Of a stretch of DNA of 64,000 nucleotides, positions 34,129-46,023 are shown piece after piece; position 1 is the stretch's first letter, and every line of letters begins with the position of its first letter. The DNA lies in assembly GCA_963942565.1 (NCBI GenBank), contig OZ012700.1:5563093-5627092 (forward strand). The letters are read 5' to 3'. This DNA comes from Maea johnstoni (taxonomy: Eukaryota > Annelida > Polychaeta > Spionida > Magelonidae). Position numbers and translations under genes: made by a program. The notes beneath the pieces are model-generated. The model was given only the letters and a program-made list of their open reading frames with translations. It was not told the origin of the DNA and did not search any database.

Positions 34129-36024
34129 ATAATAAGGCAGGCTCGCTTCCTTGGCGTGACTTTTCAAGAGGTCGACCTGAATGCATTCAGCAGAATTGCG
34201 TACTTGACAATCAAGAACTGCACCTTCCTAAACGAGTTGGTATTTGGAGGAAACCAGACACAGTTGCTTACTATAAATCTCATTCAACTGGATTACAGAC
34301 AGATCCGTGTGAACTCTATCAAAGGATTGCGCAGATTGACTACTCTTAAGTTGGAAAAGCTTAATCTAAGTACACTGGATGGAGCTTTGGAAGGATTGGA
34401 AAACCTGAGCCAGTTGTACATACTGGATTGTCCTTTGAGAGAGATAACTGGGGCAAAGGGCCTGTCGCGTTTGCAAGCTATCACCATAGTGGGTACGGCA
34501 TTAGAGACACTTCACCTCGAAGCATTTCCGAATAATTCTGCCCTGCAGAATATATTTATTACAGAGAGTTCACTGAAAAATATCTTTCCATTAACCCATA
34601 ACAATACCTCTGGACGGTTTGGTGTCCAATACGATAATGAGGTTTGGCAAAACAGCAGCTTTTGTCAGGATAAACGTTATATCATGAAGTTTCCACACCT
34701 TAGACAACTTCGACTGGGTGGTAACCAAGTCAAAATTGCACCAGGCAATTTTAGGTTCTTACATTCACTTCAGTTAATTGATTTGCATGATAATGGTATA
34801 GACCACATACCCAGAAATGCATTTATTTGTTTGAAAAATCTGAAGAGTCTTTACCTTTTCGATAACAAAATTAAGGTATTTCCATCGAGTTTATTTGATA
34901 ATCTCCGATCCCTGATGTTCCTGGATCTTCATAATAATACATTGAATTTCTCAGCATCTACGTATTCTAACGATACAAATGCAACCGATAACTACAATGG
35001 GGCGCCATCTTCAGCACTGTTGAAATTATCACGTCTGAATTTATCAAATAACAATCTAACAGCTGTACCAAAATATGTGATTCAATTCTCTCAAAATGTC
35101 CGTAGGTTCGATTTATCCGACAACAACATTCAAAGCGTGGATGACGATTCCTTCTTGAATTTAAATTTTATAACACTATTAGATATGAGTAATAATATGA
35201 TCAAAGCAATTCATCTTGATGCTTTCACAAATATGAAGAAATTAGAGTCCTTGAAATTAAATATGAATTTTATAGTTCATATTCAAAATGGTTTACTGGA
35301 TAATCTTAGTCAGCTGAATACTCTATATCTCTCAGATAATTCTCTAAGTACTATAGAACCCGGTGCTTTTTTATTGTTGACTCGATTGAGATCTCTGTAC
35401 CTCAACAACAATTCTATAATCGAACTGAATGTCAAAGTATTCCATGGTCTCCAGAACTTGGAATACTTATATTTGCAAAACAATAATATCAGCAGTTTAC
35501 CACGTGGTATATTTTTTAGCCTTGAAAAACTGATGGAAATGGATCTAAGTAACAATCGTATTAAAGGCATACTATCGGGTGAGCTGCTACCACTGACAAG
35601 TTTGTACACACTAAATCTCACTGGAAACCGAATAAGCGATATCACAAAAGATATGTTTCTGGTTCCAACTTTCCTTAAAATGTTAGGCAATCAACTTGTG
35701 TGTAGGTGTCACATGGGCTTGGGTTAATAATATAGGTAAAACCAAAATTGGTCCCAGCTACCAACGCACAATTTGCATCAACATGCCACAGTCAACTCTT
35801 TTTGATTTCCTTAAAAGACACGGCTGTGTTTCGAAGGTATAGCCAATCCTATTCCGACACAAACGAGTGATGATTCTTATTCATCTCCCTGGAACCTCTT
35901 TATGTATGTAGTCATTTCGACAAGCGTCTTGCTTGTTGGTGTTTTATGGTTTTGCTGCTACTGGTGTTACTGCTATGGCTGTTACAGACACCCGCTGGTT
36001 AGCTCAGCAGCTGCAGATAGCTAA
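34129..36024 (+). CDS. LRR transmembrane protein gene, exon 2 (LRRs, C-cap, TM)
   Basis: An acceptor ending TTTTTCAG opens in phase 0 (IIRQARFLGVTFQEVDL). About eight irregular and thirteen regular LRRs follow (such as LEYLYLQNNNISSLPRGIF). The frame stops at 35,727, inside a C-terminal cap that begins LVCRCHM. In the next frame the cap continues as WVNNIGKTKIGPSY...C...HGC to about 35,836. The first frame then resumes with a membrane span (LFMYVVISTSVLLVGVLWF) and a short Cys-rich tail ending at TAA 36,022. An extra G in the GGG at 35,715-35,717 would explain the first shift. The tail is far too short for a TIR domain. Read as one, exon 2 spans about 630 codons. Confidence 0.88.
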
Positions 36025-36162
36025 TCCACAAAAAGACGAAGTGTTAGTTGTATCCATATACCATAGATACTGCGAGCCATAGCCGAGCCGACACAAAGGA
36101 AATCACACACAACATAGATATACAACAGCTATAATCATAAGGCGAATACATACACACACACA

Positions 36163-36877
<715 letters not shown>

Positions 36878-37507
36878 CTTGAAACTTAATAACACATACA
36901 CAGTGCATATATCCACCAAGGTAGATCAGATTAAGTCTGTCATATATTATAGCAACTGGGCAAACATGACGAACAAGATTATGCCAGTCGCAATAAATGG
37001 ATATATCAGAAAGCTCATAGTCCTTTTAACTCGCTTAGGTCGTTGATGGGAGGCCAATTTTATGGAGACATCAATTAGCCAAATCCTTCTCCGATGTTGA
37101 TATTATACATCATTCTGATGTGTCTCGCAGCAATGGACCAAGACGGAATCATCTCCTCTATAGAATATCCATGAACTAATCTTCCCTAGTAGAACGTAAA
37201 GTGTCTCGCCTGGTGTCTCCAATATATCCTGACCACGCCGACTTTCCACACTAATCAAATCTTTAAACATTGTATTTCTCGCTTCATGTAACATAGGGCA
37301 TTTAAGTACGAGATGTCTAACATAACCTATCACAGCGTGGTCACATCTGTCACAGAATCTAGCGGCAATGGGTAATCCTTTCAACTGCACATCATCTGTT
37401 TTCAACATACTAGAGTGCGTGACTAATTATATCATACATTCACACTTTCACAGTCTTTCATCACCGCATGATTGTCATCAGAAATTTTCCACCCTATCAT
37501 ATACCTT

Positions 37508-37740
37508 AGATGACCAAACACAAGTGGATTTGAAACCAGCCGGTCAACCTAAACATGCTAGCCTCAACCACTGTCAACTAATAGCCCCCAAATAGCCCCA
37601 AATTGGTGCCCAGCTGATGGTGGAGATCAGGTTTCTCTGTAATGTAATCGATACGAGAGCCCTGATTGGTCCTTCTTCCAACGTGACCACTCGCTGCTGC
37701 CAGTCAGTGACTCCTGGCATGAGTCCAGCACCTCACTCAG
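37508..37740. repeat. 240-bp repeat inside the LINE, copy 1
   Basis: Begins AGATGACCAAACACAAGTGG, contains GCTAGCCTCAACCA, GAGAGCCCTGATTGGTCCTT and ends near GGCATGAGTCCAGCACCTCAC. Two further copies follow at 38.13 and 38.60 kb in the same orientation. Confidence 0.75.
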
Positions 37741-38126
37741 GGAAACTCGATGATGTTTGACATGTGATCTAGATTATGGTGACATCTCACCTGAGTACGC
37801 CAGTGGCATTTATCTAAATCCCATGCTCTCTCCCAAATCCTCTTTTTCCACACATACTTGGACCAAACATGACCCAGTCGTACCATATTCGAAATCTCTC
37901 GCATCATACCAAAAGTATTAACAACATTCAGAAGATGAAATACTGGGCTCCCATAAATATTCAACTTACCAGCATCCGGGTCTGCAGAGAAATCCTCAAA
38001 AACGTTTACATAACACCTGTCTTGATGGTTCCGCAGCATCAAAGAATAACACAGCTCTCACAAAAAAGAAGCGTCTTTACCTGTATCAGCCTCTCAAGAC
38101 GAATCCACCCTAACCCATAGAATCTT

Positions 38127-38380
38127 AGATAAATAAAAACAAGTGGATATGAAACAAGCCGGTCACACTGAACAGGCTAGCCTCAACCAGTGTCAGTTAA
38201 TAGCCCAAAATGTGTGCACTGCACATGCTCAGTTGATGCTGGCGATCCGATTTCTCTGTAGTGTAAATGATACCAGAGCCCTGATTGGTCCTTGTTCCCT
38301 CGTGATCCCATACTGATGCCAGATCATGAGATCAGTGACTTCTGGCATGAGTCCAGCCCTTCACTATAGCTCATATAGTA
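38127..38380. repeat. 240-bp repeat inside the LINE, copy 2
   Basis: Same order of blocks as copy 1, with about 15-20 % differences and a small insertion (ATCATGAGATCAGTGAC). Confidence 0.7.
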
Positions 38381-38601
38381 ATTCTTTTCTTCATCTAAGT
38401 GAAAAGAAGTGTCTTATTTACCAACCATAAACATGGTGATAATACCACAAATAAGTGGAGAAACCCCACAAAAATTAGCCAAAACAAATCTCAAAGACCT
38501 CCTCTTTTAAACGAGACCACAGACAGCCATTTTCTGTGTGTCTTCATACGAAATATTTGAACTTAAAAAGGCATGAGTCCAGCACTTCACTATAGCTCCT
38601 T

Positions 38602-38862
38602 AGATTACCAAACACAAGTGGATTCGAAACCAGCCACCAGCCGGTCAACCTGAACATGCTAGCCTCAACCAGTGTCAACTAATAGCTGCTAATAGACCAA
38701 AACTTGATGCTCTGGGCACCCCCAGCAGGTGGTGGAGATAAGGTTTCTCTGTAATGTAATCGATGCGAGAGCCCTGATTGGTCCTTGTTCCCACGTGACC
38801 TTGCTGTAATGCCTTATCTGGTACTCCTGGCATGAGTACGACATGTGACTATAGGGCATGTA
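38602..38862. repeat. 240-bp repeat inside the LINE, copy 3
   Basis: Closer to copy 1 than to copy 2. Just before it, GGCATGAGTCCAGCACTTCACTATAGCTC at 38,572 repeats the end motif of the unit. Confidence 0.7.
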
Positions 38863-38870
38863 GTTATTAG

Positions 38871-39036
38871 TCTCTCGCTACATATCCATTCTTTTCTTCA
38901 TCCAAGATAGTTCATATAGTAATTGGTCTCTCGCTACATATCCATTCTTTTCTTCGTCCAAGATAGCTCATATGGTAATTGGTCTCTCGCTACATATCCA
39001 TTCTTTTCCTCATCTAAGATAGAATGCACAGGTGTT
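38871..39036. repeat. 56-bp tandem repeat, three units
   Basis: TCTCTCGCTACATATCCATT begins at 38,871, 38,927 and 38,983, a period of 56. The third unit runs into the LINE coding remnant near 39,020. Confidence 0.9.
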
Positions 39037-39282
39037 GGGGGACCTGCCGAAGAGCCTCTGGACGCACTTCCCGGCATAACTCTGAAAAGCCTCAAGTAGT
39101 TCGATGTTTCTGTCATTTAAAATCCATATTTCCGACCCAAACAAAGCTATAGGCATAACAATTGCCCAGAAAAGGGTGCAGCAGGTGGATGTAGTAAGTC
39201 CGTTCTTTCGGATACCCATCCCGGAGACCGCATTCAAGACCCTCCTTGCCTTGGATAACCTCGACGCAACACCCGAAGTTCC

Positions 39283-39602
39283 GTTCTCAAATAAAGGTAT
39301 TCGGTTTATAGTCTTGTATCCACCGAAGTGCTCACACGACCTTCCTCCCCTAGCAGGCCTGTACGCACGAACACCATTTCAAACCCCCAGGGGATATTCC
39401 AGAGCAACTGGCAGCATATTGCTCACACGCTCTAAGCACTGCCTTATTTATGCTAGGTACCCATTTTGCAGGTGGGTAGACTGAAGCAATATGGAATAAA
39501 CTGTCTTGCCCAAGGACAGACCAAAGTGCCCAGGCCGGGAATTGAACCAGCGACCCTCTGATTACTAGTCCGACACCTAACCAACTGAGCTACTTTGTCC
39601 CC
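39283..39602 (-). mobile_element. tRNA-derived SINE (family 1), copy in a LINE
   Basis: Reverse complement of the 23.16-kb SINE: its head ends at 39,602 with CTGAGCTACTTTGTCCCC and its 3' part starts near 39,283. It interrupts LINE coding pieces, so it inserted after the LINE. Confidence 0.85.
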
Positions 39603-39810
39603 AAACAGCAGGTGACCCCTACATGATCATAGGTCTGTCGCTCAAGAACCTGATCATACCTCTGAACAAAATTACGTCTCTCCAAGTTATACCAATTTAC
39701 TTCAGGGGATTCCCCGATAACCATAATCCCACTCTTCTTTGCATTAAAGTTATACCTCCAAGTACAACCGTGACGGTAAACCACCCTTAGCACCCCGTCC
39801 CCATTTGCTT

Positions 39811-40372
39811 CATGGGAGTGTAATATTCATAGTAGGAACCCACATCTTGCCATGAAAACAATAAAGGATTTCAACGTTTTGTGTTAGTATGAGATGTATC
39901 TTACGTATGACATTTAATTCGTAGAAAATTACAAAGATCACCCAATTTTGCCAGTTTTGCTCCGAAACCATTCACCCCAGAACATCCGTAAGAATCAATA
40001 TAACACAATGTGTTCTAGAACAATGCATATGTTTTTGAACACATTAATATGAAGGGTTGAGATTATAACATGGAATTGGATTTATAGAAGCAAGCTAAAA
40101 AAAACATGTGTTTGATGATTTTTGTATGAAATTACACCAGATTCTCGTAATCAGCAAAATCAGACTTTTCATCCATCCCTACGCTTTAGCCAGCCCTATA
40201 CAATGAAAAATGTATTGGTGACGACTTGTAAAAAAGCCATCTTTTGAAATTAGCTTAGTGTATTGCACGGCAATGAGGATTATGTTGCTGGTGGCTACTT
40301 CGGCCAATACAAAATGATACAAAAAAGCTGAAAAATGACTGAAACCGCTATTGCCTCGGCACATGGGTACTA
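39811..40372. other. Dispersed-repeat-like sequence
   Basis: 40,060-40,260 resembles 33,090-33,260. 40,270-40,365 (GTTGCTGGTGGCTA, AATGACTGAAACC, CACATGGGTAC) resembles 57,905-57,975 and 60,064-60,150. No gene recognised. Confidence 0.45.
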
Positions 40373-40411
40373 ATGCACCAGTCAATTGAATCCCTGGGAG
40401 GGGGGGGGGGG
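40373..40411. repeat. ATGCACCAGTCAATTGAATC plus poly-G
   Basis: The block is followed by CCTGGGAGG and a run of G. Its inverted counterpart lies at 43,571-43,620 with poly-C, so it marks the end of a repeat family. Confidence 0.6.
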
Positions 40412-40656
40412 CCGGGACTTGGCAGGGAAACACGGTGCTTCTGCTAAATACTGCTTAAAATAGCTGCCCGGTGTACCGGGATTACTGTGATTTATTGTTG
40501 CTGTCCCGAGGCGGTGCATGATAGGCGGGGATTTGAATTGTGACGTCATACTTTGCTGCCAAGATTCCAGTAGGCCTATCAGCCGGGCGCACCCGGCCTC
40601 TGCTAGGTCCACTGTGTTGACCAACTACGGACTATGGTGCGCAGTCTACCTAACGC

Positions 40657-40752
40657 GCGATCGTTTCTTTGATATGTTGTGACAATGGTCATACTATTAC
40701 ACCTAAAGCGTAAGGTATGACCAATGCCACAACATTTCAAAGATACGATCGC
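40657..40752. repeat. Foldback hairpin, about 38-bp arms
   Basis: GCGATCGTTTCTTTGATATG...GACAATGGTCATA faces TATGACCAATGCC...TTTCAAAGATACGATCGC around a loop of about 21 bases. Confidence 0.7.
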
Positions 40753-40825
40753 ACTAATTACCGCTCCTTCTTCGGTGCGAAAAAGACGATTTTGCTGTGT
40801 CACACGTGGGAGCAGGACGGCGTGG

Positions 40826-41012
40826 TAAATATGATAATAATAATTGAAAAAAGATATAGCGCCCTATCTACCTGTAATGTGTTCATAAGCGCTTTAAAGA
40901 ATAGTCAGTGGACACATGTTTATAGTGACAGTCCTTGTAGTCGATGAAATAGCAATGTTTCTTGGAAGTTTTGCACACTATCAGCAGCCTTGATGTCAGG
41001 TAGCTCATGAGA
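40826..41012 (-). mobile_element. CR1/L2-like LINE 3' end fragment
   Basis: Matches 23,915-24,080, including TATAGCGCCCTAT-TACCTGTAATG, AAGAATAGTCAGTG and TTTTGCACACTATCAGCAG. It has an (AAT)n-type tail at its left end. Confidence 0.7.
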
Positions 41013-41139
41013 TGGATCATATTTAATTATTTACATAAGATGATCCTATTCCAAATGACATGGTGAATGGGATTAATAAAAAAAATGAAAAATAAGATAA
41101 AATAGAATTGAAATATTTCCCCCCAAAAAAGAAAAAAAA

Positions 41140-41690
41140 CTTTTAAAAAATAAAATTGATCACTTAATTCAGGTTGATTGTTTTGGTATGGGTTACACAT
41201 ATATAGTAACAGTGTGAAAGGACCCTGGGCTGTGTGACAATTCTAGTGCACTGGGGCTTATTGTTTGAGTTACATAAAGAGAAAAATTACTTATTAAAGA
41301 AATATTTACAAAAATAAAGAAAAAAAAACTTTTCTAAAATAAAAATTGATTATTTGATTGTATGAATAGAACCTGGGCTGTTTGAGTGCATTGGGGGCTT
41401 ATTGTTTGAGTTACCTGAACTGGTGAAATGTTTTAGAAGAAAATAAAGAGAAAAATGACTTAGTATAGAAATATTTACCACAAAAAAAAAAGAAAAAAAA
41501 AAATTCTTAAATAAAAATTGATTATTTGATTGTATGAATAGAACCTGGGCTGTTTAACAGTTTGAGTGCACTGGGAGCTTATTGTTTGAGTTACCTGAAC
41601 TGGTGAAATGTTTTAGAAGAAAATAAAGAGAAAAATGACTTAGTACAGAAAGATTTACCACAAAAAAAAAGAAAAAAAACTTAAAAATTC
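41140..41690. repeat. Tandem repeat, three units of about 150-174 bp
   Basis: AAAATTGAT-A-TT and CCTGGGCTGT blocks recur near 41,220, 41,369 and 41,543. Units 2 and 3 are 174 bp apart and nearly identical; unit 1 lacks the CTGAACTGGTGAAATG part. Each ends in A-rich sequence. Confidence 0.85.
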
Positions 41691-42664
41691 ATTTGGGCTC
41701 CCTCGAAAAAATCCCTAGAAAAAGCCTGGGTAAGTTGTAAAACATGGGTTGGGATCGGATGCTGGACTCTCAATCACTGAGCTGCCTGATGAAATTTCAG
41801 CTGGACTGATGAAATGTATTGCACTGAAATAAAATTGAATATGATAATACTGATGAACCATCATATGAAATCTGAGCCCATAAGACCACTTGGCCACATG
41901 TACTTTGAGTTTAAATTTGATTTCAATGTTTAATTGATCTCTGATTGTATAGAGCTCTACATGATTCATCTAGGGGTAGTTTTCATCTGATCATAATTTG
42001 GGATGCAAATGAGGGGAAAACTTTCTGCGCCATATATGGACCTCATGGCACCATTTATTTAAGAGTCCTGTCCAAAATCCATGGCGACAGACAGGTGTGA
42101 AATGCACTGTAACCTATTGTTGAATATATTGAATTTAGGTCTGATTTATTCACTCTGCCACCAACCATTTTCTTATGCCAACACCCACTGTTTTCCCAAC
42201 AGGGGCCCCGAAAAATGTTTGCTCAGGGTAACCCTACCCTACTAATGGCTACTTAGTTTTTCTCCCCTACCCTAATGGGGTTTCTTCCAATCCTTAAGTC
42301 CAGGCCAGGAAAAATAGGGAAAGACATCCCAATCATGGACATAAACACATGAATAGTTGTATACGACCTTGAATAATAGCTGAAGTAAGTGAGCTGTACA
42401 TCCTTCAAAAGACAAGTCAAACAAATGTTCCTGGTAAGCAAATCTCAACCCTATGGTTTTCAGTGTGAAAAAACAAACAAAAAAAACACTACCTACCCTG
42501 CCTATTTTTCGGCAAGCATTTTTTCTTCTTGGTCGAGCAAACTTTTTTTTTTTTTGCTTGACCAAAAAGAAAAAAAAGGATTTATTGGTTCTGGTGGGTA
42601 TAACTTTTAAACTTCTCCAAACAGTGACTCCACAGAACTGTGGGCATCATTTGATCACTTTTCT
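41691..42664. other. Unassigned sequence
   Basis: An imperfect inverted repeat lies at about 42,520-42,578 (TTTTCTTCTTGGTCGAGCAAA facing TTTGCTTGACCAAAAAGAAAA). No gene recognised. Confidence 0.4.
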
Positions 42665-42945
42665 TCGAAGGTCATCTTAGTTTTCAAAATTCACCACTAT
42701 AGGTTGATGTGAATTATTTGTCTGCACAATATCTCAAGAACCACTTCATGAAACATTTTCCTACTTTGTGGTTGCTTCTTCGGAAGTTTCTTGGGGCTCA
42801 ATTCCATTTATCGGTGGTCATCTCAGTTTTCAAAGCTCACCACTTGGGAGCAATGTGAATTATTTGTCTGCACAATATCTCAAGAACCACTTGATGACAT
42901 ATTTTCCTATTTAGTGGTTGCTTCTTCGGAAGTTTCTTGGGATGC
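42665..42945. repeat. Tandem duplication, unit about 147 bp
   Basis: GGTCATCT-AGTTTTCAAA, GTGAATTATTTGTCTGCACA and GGTTGCTTCTTCGGAAGTTT occur twice in order, near 42,669 and 42,818. Confidence 0.9.
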
Positions 42946-43570
42946 TCACACTGGAAACACACCCCAGGCTTTGACCATGGCTTGAAGTTGCCCAAATGTG
43001 CCTCTCTGTGGTAACCTTGGGGAAGTAGAATATCAAATTCCCTAGGAAGGTTGACTTGAAGATGGGAAAGTTGAAACAGACTACTCAATCATTCACTTAA
43101 GGAGTTCAAAAAAAGCAGCCATCTGTTGAACTCATTCTATGACCCTATGCCCAACACTTGTTTATACTTTTTCTACAATCACTTCATTGTAGATAAACAT
43201 TTCCAGTGTACTGCAGTGCAATACACAGAGTGTTGATATACGTTTAAAATTGAATTGTAATTCAGAGACTTTCCATTGACAATGGTATCACAATGGACGT
43301 CAGGTGTTTAATAAAAGTAATATGAAGGGTGTCTTCTCCAAGTCTAAAATTTTATTTTTATAACTGCTGAAGGGTTTTGTTATTTGTGATGTAACTGCTA
43401 AGATTTTTGTGGTTTATTTTCACAAAATAAAAAGTTGAAATCTTAGGAACTTGTGTATTCTTGTTGAGCATGCCCCAGGGGTGGGGCATACTGCCACAGA
43501 ATTGGTCCCTGCCAGTGGGGATGAGTGCTATTTATTGATGTTTTCTTGAGCAGTATCCCCGCATGTCCCG
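42946..43570. other. Unassigned sequence
   Basis: No feature recognised. Confidence 0.4.
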
Positions 43571-43634
43571 CCCCCCCCCCCCCCCCCCCCCCTCCCGGGG
43601 ATTCAATTGACTGGTGCATAATCTTAGAGTACAC

Positions 43635-43667
<33 letters not shown>
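43571..43667. repeat. Poly-C end motif plus (AG)n
   Basis: About 22 C, then TCCCGGGGATTCAATTGACT and GGTGCAT, the inverse of 40,373-40,411. An (AG)n run follows at 43,637-43,667. Confidence 0.75.
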
Positions 43668-43669
<2 letters not shown>

Positions 43670-43979
43670 GTGTCAAGCCTAAGGAGATAGAGTTACAGTT
43701 CACAGTACAGCTGTGGTATGAAGATGTTTCTGCATATGCCATTATGAAATAGGACCACATGCATTGCATATGCTCTCTCCAGACTAATAAATGACGAACA
43801 GAATCGTTTGATTGTGGCATGTTCAATTAACTTACATCCTCTTCCCCGTGCACATGTTTTGATTCCAATTACACCCGACATATTGTATTCCGCTTTCAGT
43901 GTAGTGGCTGTCCAATGATACTTGGAATTTATCACCTTGTGTCAGTCAGCAAGATGGTAGGGGCCAGCCCCGAGAGCAA

Positions 43980-44146
<167 letters not shown>

Positions 44147-44147
44147 T

Positions 44148-44285
44148 GTTTGCTCGCTGTCTATCACCACTATCAGACTCAGCGGGATGTATGTCAGACT
44201 GTTGTCAGTGACTTGGGTTTAGGAGGTTTTTTAAGAGATGCTTTTCCACAGGTACTTTGGTTTCCTGCACCAGTTTCATTTTTTA
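44148..44285 (+). repeat. Possible SINE family 2 remnant
   Basis: GCTCGCTGTCTATCACCACT, GTCAGTGACTTGGGTTTAGG and a TTTGGTTTCCTGCACCAGTTT block follow the order of the 13.9-kb SINE but with many changes. Confidence 0.45.
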
Positions 44286-45979
44286 AACATTGTTATTAAG
44301 GTTTGCACTGAATGCAAGTTGTGCGTACATAATTTAGTTCCATTTCCTTACTATGCAGCATCATTATGCTCCTCTGTGCATCATGTACGAATGAAATCAA
44401 ACCGGGTAAGTTTGGTACTAAAATTTCAAAAAGGTTGTAGCTCTTTTTTCTGGACCACCCTGTGTAGCACTAGTACTGGCAGAACAACTCACTGTGCCGG
44501 CTGTTGTGTCTAGACGTTCGTGCGCCAATTCTTCGATTGTGGCGGTCTTGACCGCTATACCAACTATTTTGACTGCGCTCACTCATTTCCAGTTCAGTTA
44601 CTTAGAGCAGCAAGTGGACTGTCAGTGATGACGTGACCACACAAATAACCCGACCATGCGTTTTTACACAGTTCTAAGCATTCTATTATGATCGTCTGTC
44701 AGTGAAATGTTGAATCCTTGGCGTTGTTAGTGTTTAGGCGCCCTGTATGTTGGTCATAGCCGTGTTTTTCTAGGATTTTTTTCTTGATGGAGTGGAGGGA
44801 TAAATGTACGTTGTACGGTGGCCGCTCTGCGTTATGCGCTGTAATTCAAATTGAAGTCATCGTTTGGGACTATTTTTTGAAATGTACAATACAGTTTTAT
44901 CACGCTTAGAATGGTTTTATTATGAATGTCTGTCAATAAAATGCTGGAATTTGCCGTCGCTAGTGTCGTTGCGTGTTTTTATGTTGCTACCTGCGGTGTT
45001 TAAGAGAGAACTATTTGTATATACCAAATGGAAGGTCACACGGCAGCTGGCGTGGTTCGGCGACCGGATCGCGATTGCCGTGTGTCGGCTGGGTTCCGTG
45101 GATGGACTGGTGCCAGTCCCTTGAGTCGTGTGCGCGAGAATTTGAATTGAATAGCCTAGTGCCAGTCCCTTTGAGCTGCTGCGCGCCAACAATCAGGGGG
45201 AGGGGAGGGCGGGGGGGCTTGTGCCGTTCAGCTGGGTCGACTCGTGCATGAAGCACACAACATATCATGGGATCATATGTAACGACAACAAAAGCTCAAT
45301 TGTTCAAGTTATCAATAAAGTATAGTGAGATAGAACTATAACAGCCATTGACATGCGGTCGCGGGCGCCTTTCTCCGCACAACTTCGCGTTTTCAATCAA
45401 AATAATACATGCTCAATGCACATTTTCCCTTCTAGAATTTAGTCCTTCTGGATAGAAAATCTGCATAGTTGAAGCATATCATGCCTTTCAGGCCATATTT
45501 GGATGCCATACCTTGTGGAGATTAACTGAAAGGCCAATAGTTAGGCCACGTGTCATTATGATGGTGTGAGCATTGATTTAGATGTAATATGATAAAACGC
45601 AGTAGAGCCCAATAGCTTGAAGGTCCTGAAGTGTATTGCTTATTGGACACCTCATGTTGACATGAAATTACAAATACAAATAACAGTATGGTAATTACAA
45701 CGACCATAAACTATAAACTAAACTGAACAGAATGTATATACAGATTAGATTTTGATTATACAAACCAAAATATATCCTCAAAATTGATACATCACTTACA
45801 TAATATGGCTAAAGACAAGTGACACAACTCCCTGCCCTGCGAAAACAGTCGTCGAGCGGTTATCCAGAGAAAGTCCGATACAAGGTGATAGGAGTGGAGA
45901 TGAAAGGAGTGGAAAGTAGTATGAAGCTAGTGGCACGGGGCGCAACACAGCGCAAAGGTTAGGCAGGTATGGTAGAGGA
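44286..45979. other. Unassigned sequence with a GC-rich island
   Basis: 44,674-44,760 and 44,902-44,985 look like a diverged 230-bp tandem pair. 45,040-45,240 is GC-rich and contains GTGCCAGTCCCTTTGAGCTG and a near repeat of it, but no gene is recognised. Confidence 0.4.
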
Positions 45980-46023
45980 ATGGATCCGTGCGCCAAAATA
46001 TGGAGGCCGGCGCACAGATCCAT
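45980..46023. repeat. 15-bp hairpin ATGGATCCGTGCGCC
   Basis: The arms 45,980-45,994 and 46,009-46,023 pair with one mismatch around a 14-base loop. The right arm matches 10,901-10,915. Confidence 0.7.

Larger units (their letters stand above)
37100..39810 (-). mobile_element. LINE with CCHC finger, broken into pieces
   Basis: Minus-strand pieces appear in protein order. About 39,793-39,603 reads YNFNAKKSGIMVIGESPEV and ERQTYDHVGV, an RT region. 39,240-39,020 reads GIRKNGLTTSTCC and LFGSEIWILND. 38,042-37,741 reads VFHLLNVVNTFGMM and GHVWSKYVWKK. 37,500-37,103 reads CECMI...LLKTDD-like text and the finger FCDRCDHAVIGYVRHLVLKC. The family matches 26.07-26.66 kb. A SINE separates the first two pieces; copies of a 240-bp repeat and a 56-bp tandem separate the others. 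The 5' end and many frames are lost. Confidence 0.75.

Noticed and set aside
35310-35690. 126-codon minus-strand frame
   Set aside because: Shadow of the LRR exon.
43443-43826. 127-codon minus-strand frame
   Set aside because: It reads through poly-C and (AG)n as Gly and Ser-Leu runs; not a protein.
44864-45268. GC-rich overlapping frames of 85-92 codons
   Set aside because: No domain or splice pattern; a promoter island is possible but unsupported.
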